Of a stretch of DNA of 64,000 nt, positions 63,849 through 64,000 are shown piece by piece. This stretch comes from Xanthomonas cassavae CFBP 4642 (GTDB taxonomy: Bacteria; Pseudomonadota; Gammaproteobacteria; Xanthomonadales; Xanthomonadaceae): contig NZ_CM002139.1 of assembly GCF_000454545.1 (NCBI RefSeq), positions 1,477,070-1,541,069 of the forward strand. Direction: 5' to 3'. The position numbers were made by a program, and so were the translations under genes. Below the pieces are notes generated by a model that searched no databases, was not told where the DNA came from, and was given only the letters and a program-made list of their open reading frames with translations. Positions within the stretch are counted from its first letter, which is position 1. Each line of letters starts with the position of its first letter.

Positions 63849-64000
63849 TCAGCCGGCATGGGTCTGGCGCGGCGGGGCAACCAGCCGCTCTGCCACGACC
63901 TGGACGAGCGCCGCCGCGGCCACGTACAGCGCAGCGCTGCGCAGGTACGGCCCCAGCCAATCGGTGTAGTTCTGGAGCCAGCCGGCCACGGTGGGCTCGC
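63849..64000 (-). CDS. C-terminal end of a hypothetical membrane protein (partial)
   Basis: The window cuts this gene; only the last 49 residues are present, ending at the TGA 63851-63849. They read VAGWLQNYTDWLGPYLRSAA followed by a hydrophobic LYVAAAALVQVVAERLVAPP and RQTHAG. One probable transmembrane segment is visible. I do not recognise the family. The stop lies four bases before the cobalamin adenosyltransferase start on the same strand, so the two are likely co-transcribed. Confidence 0.65.
   Translation of the reverse strand, partial: EPTVAGWLQNYTDWLGPYLRSAALYVAAAALVQVVAERLVAPPRQTHAG

Overview
This window is a piece of a Xanthomonas-type chromosome (Gammaproteobacteria, Xanthomonadaceae). 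The sequence is GC-rich throughout. The gene order lptD-surA-pdxA-rsmA-apaG-apaH, the proteobacterial SAH riboswitch in front of ahcY, the hemP/heme-receptor locus, and the short intergenic palindromes (GTAGGAGCGC... and CTCTCCCGCAGGAGAGGG types) all fit that group. The genus call is inference from protein and layout recognition; no search was run. No rRNA, tRNA, IS element, CRISPR array or prophage was found.

Layout. 1-2.7 kb is an eroded accessory patch: a headless methyltransferase fragment, remnants of a type I restriction system (HsdR and probably HsdM), and an apparently intact RHH/RelE-ParE toxin-antitoxin pair with a palindromic operator. 2.7-8.2 kb holds ahcY with its riboswitch, a gutted S9 peptidase pseudogene and ppc. 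8.2-15.5 kb is an autoregulated-looking tetR-DUF4105-lipase operon, a repeat-containing OmpA-like lipoprotein and a histidine acid phosphatase lipoprotein. 15.5-24 kb holds metK, a 10-bp tandem repeat, a membrane metal-dependent hydrolase, a gutted methyltransferase, dusB, a ribokinase/nucleoside transporter pair and an aldo-keto reductase. 24-28.7 kb is a Fur-type heme uptake locus (hemP, a TonB receptor and two accessory genes).

29.3-33.1 kb is a first sulfur-source operon: a TauD/AtsK-type dioxygenase plus an ABC importer. 33.5-39.7 kb carries ybbP-ybbA divergent from tesA, then an OmpR-type two-component system. 40-46 kb has an SGNH hydrolase, dgkA, lemA with two TPM-domain genes, and the tightly packed lgt-thyA-folA run. 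46-54.9 kb is a second, larger organosulfur cluster: ssuE-ssuD-ssuA-ssuC-ssuB-sfnB-sfnR on the minus strand, divergent from sfnG. A perfect sigma-54 promoter lies in front of ssuE and a near-perfect one in front of sfnG, so the sigma-54 activator SfnR encoded at the end of the operon probably drives both arms. 55-62.2 kb is the conserved envelope/RNA maintenance cluster apaH-apaG-rsmA-pdxA-surA-lptD. The window ends with a histone-deacetylase-like protein, a cobalamin adenosyltransferase and the tail of a membrane protein.

The most coherent system here is the two-armed sulfur scavenging set (FMN reductase, alkanesulfonate and dimethylsulfone monooxygenases, SfnB, ABC importer, SfnR, plus the separate dioxygenase/ABC operon). 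Genome decay is also visible: at least four genes have lost their catalytic centres while keeping their ends.
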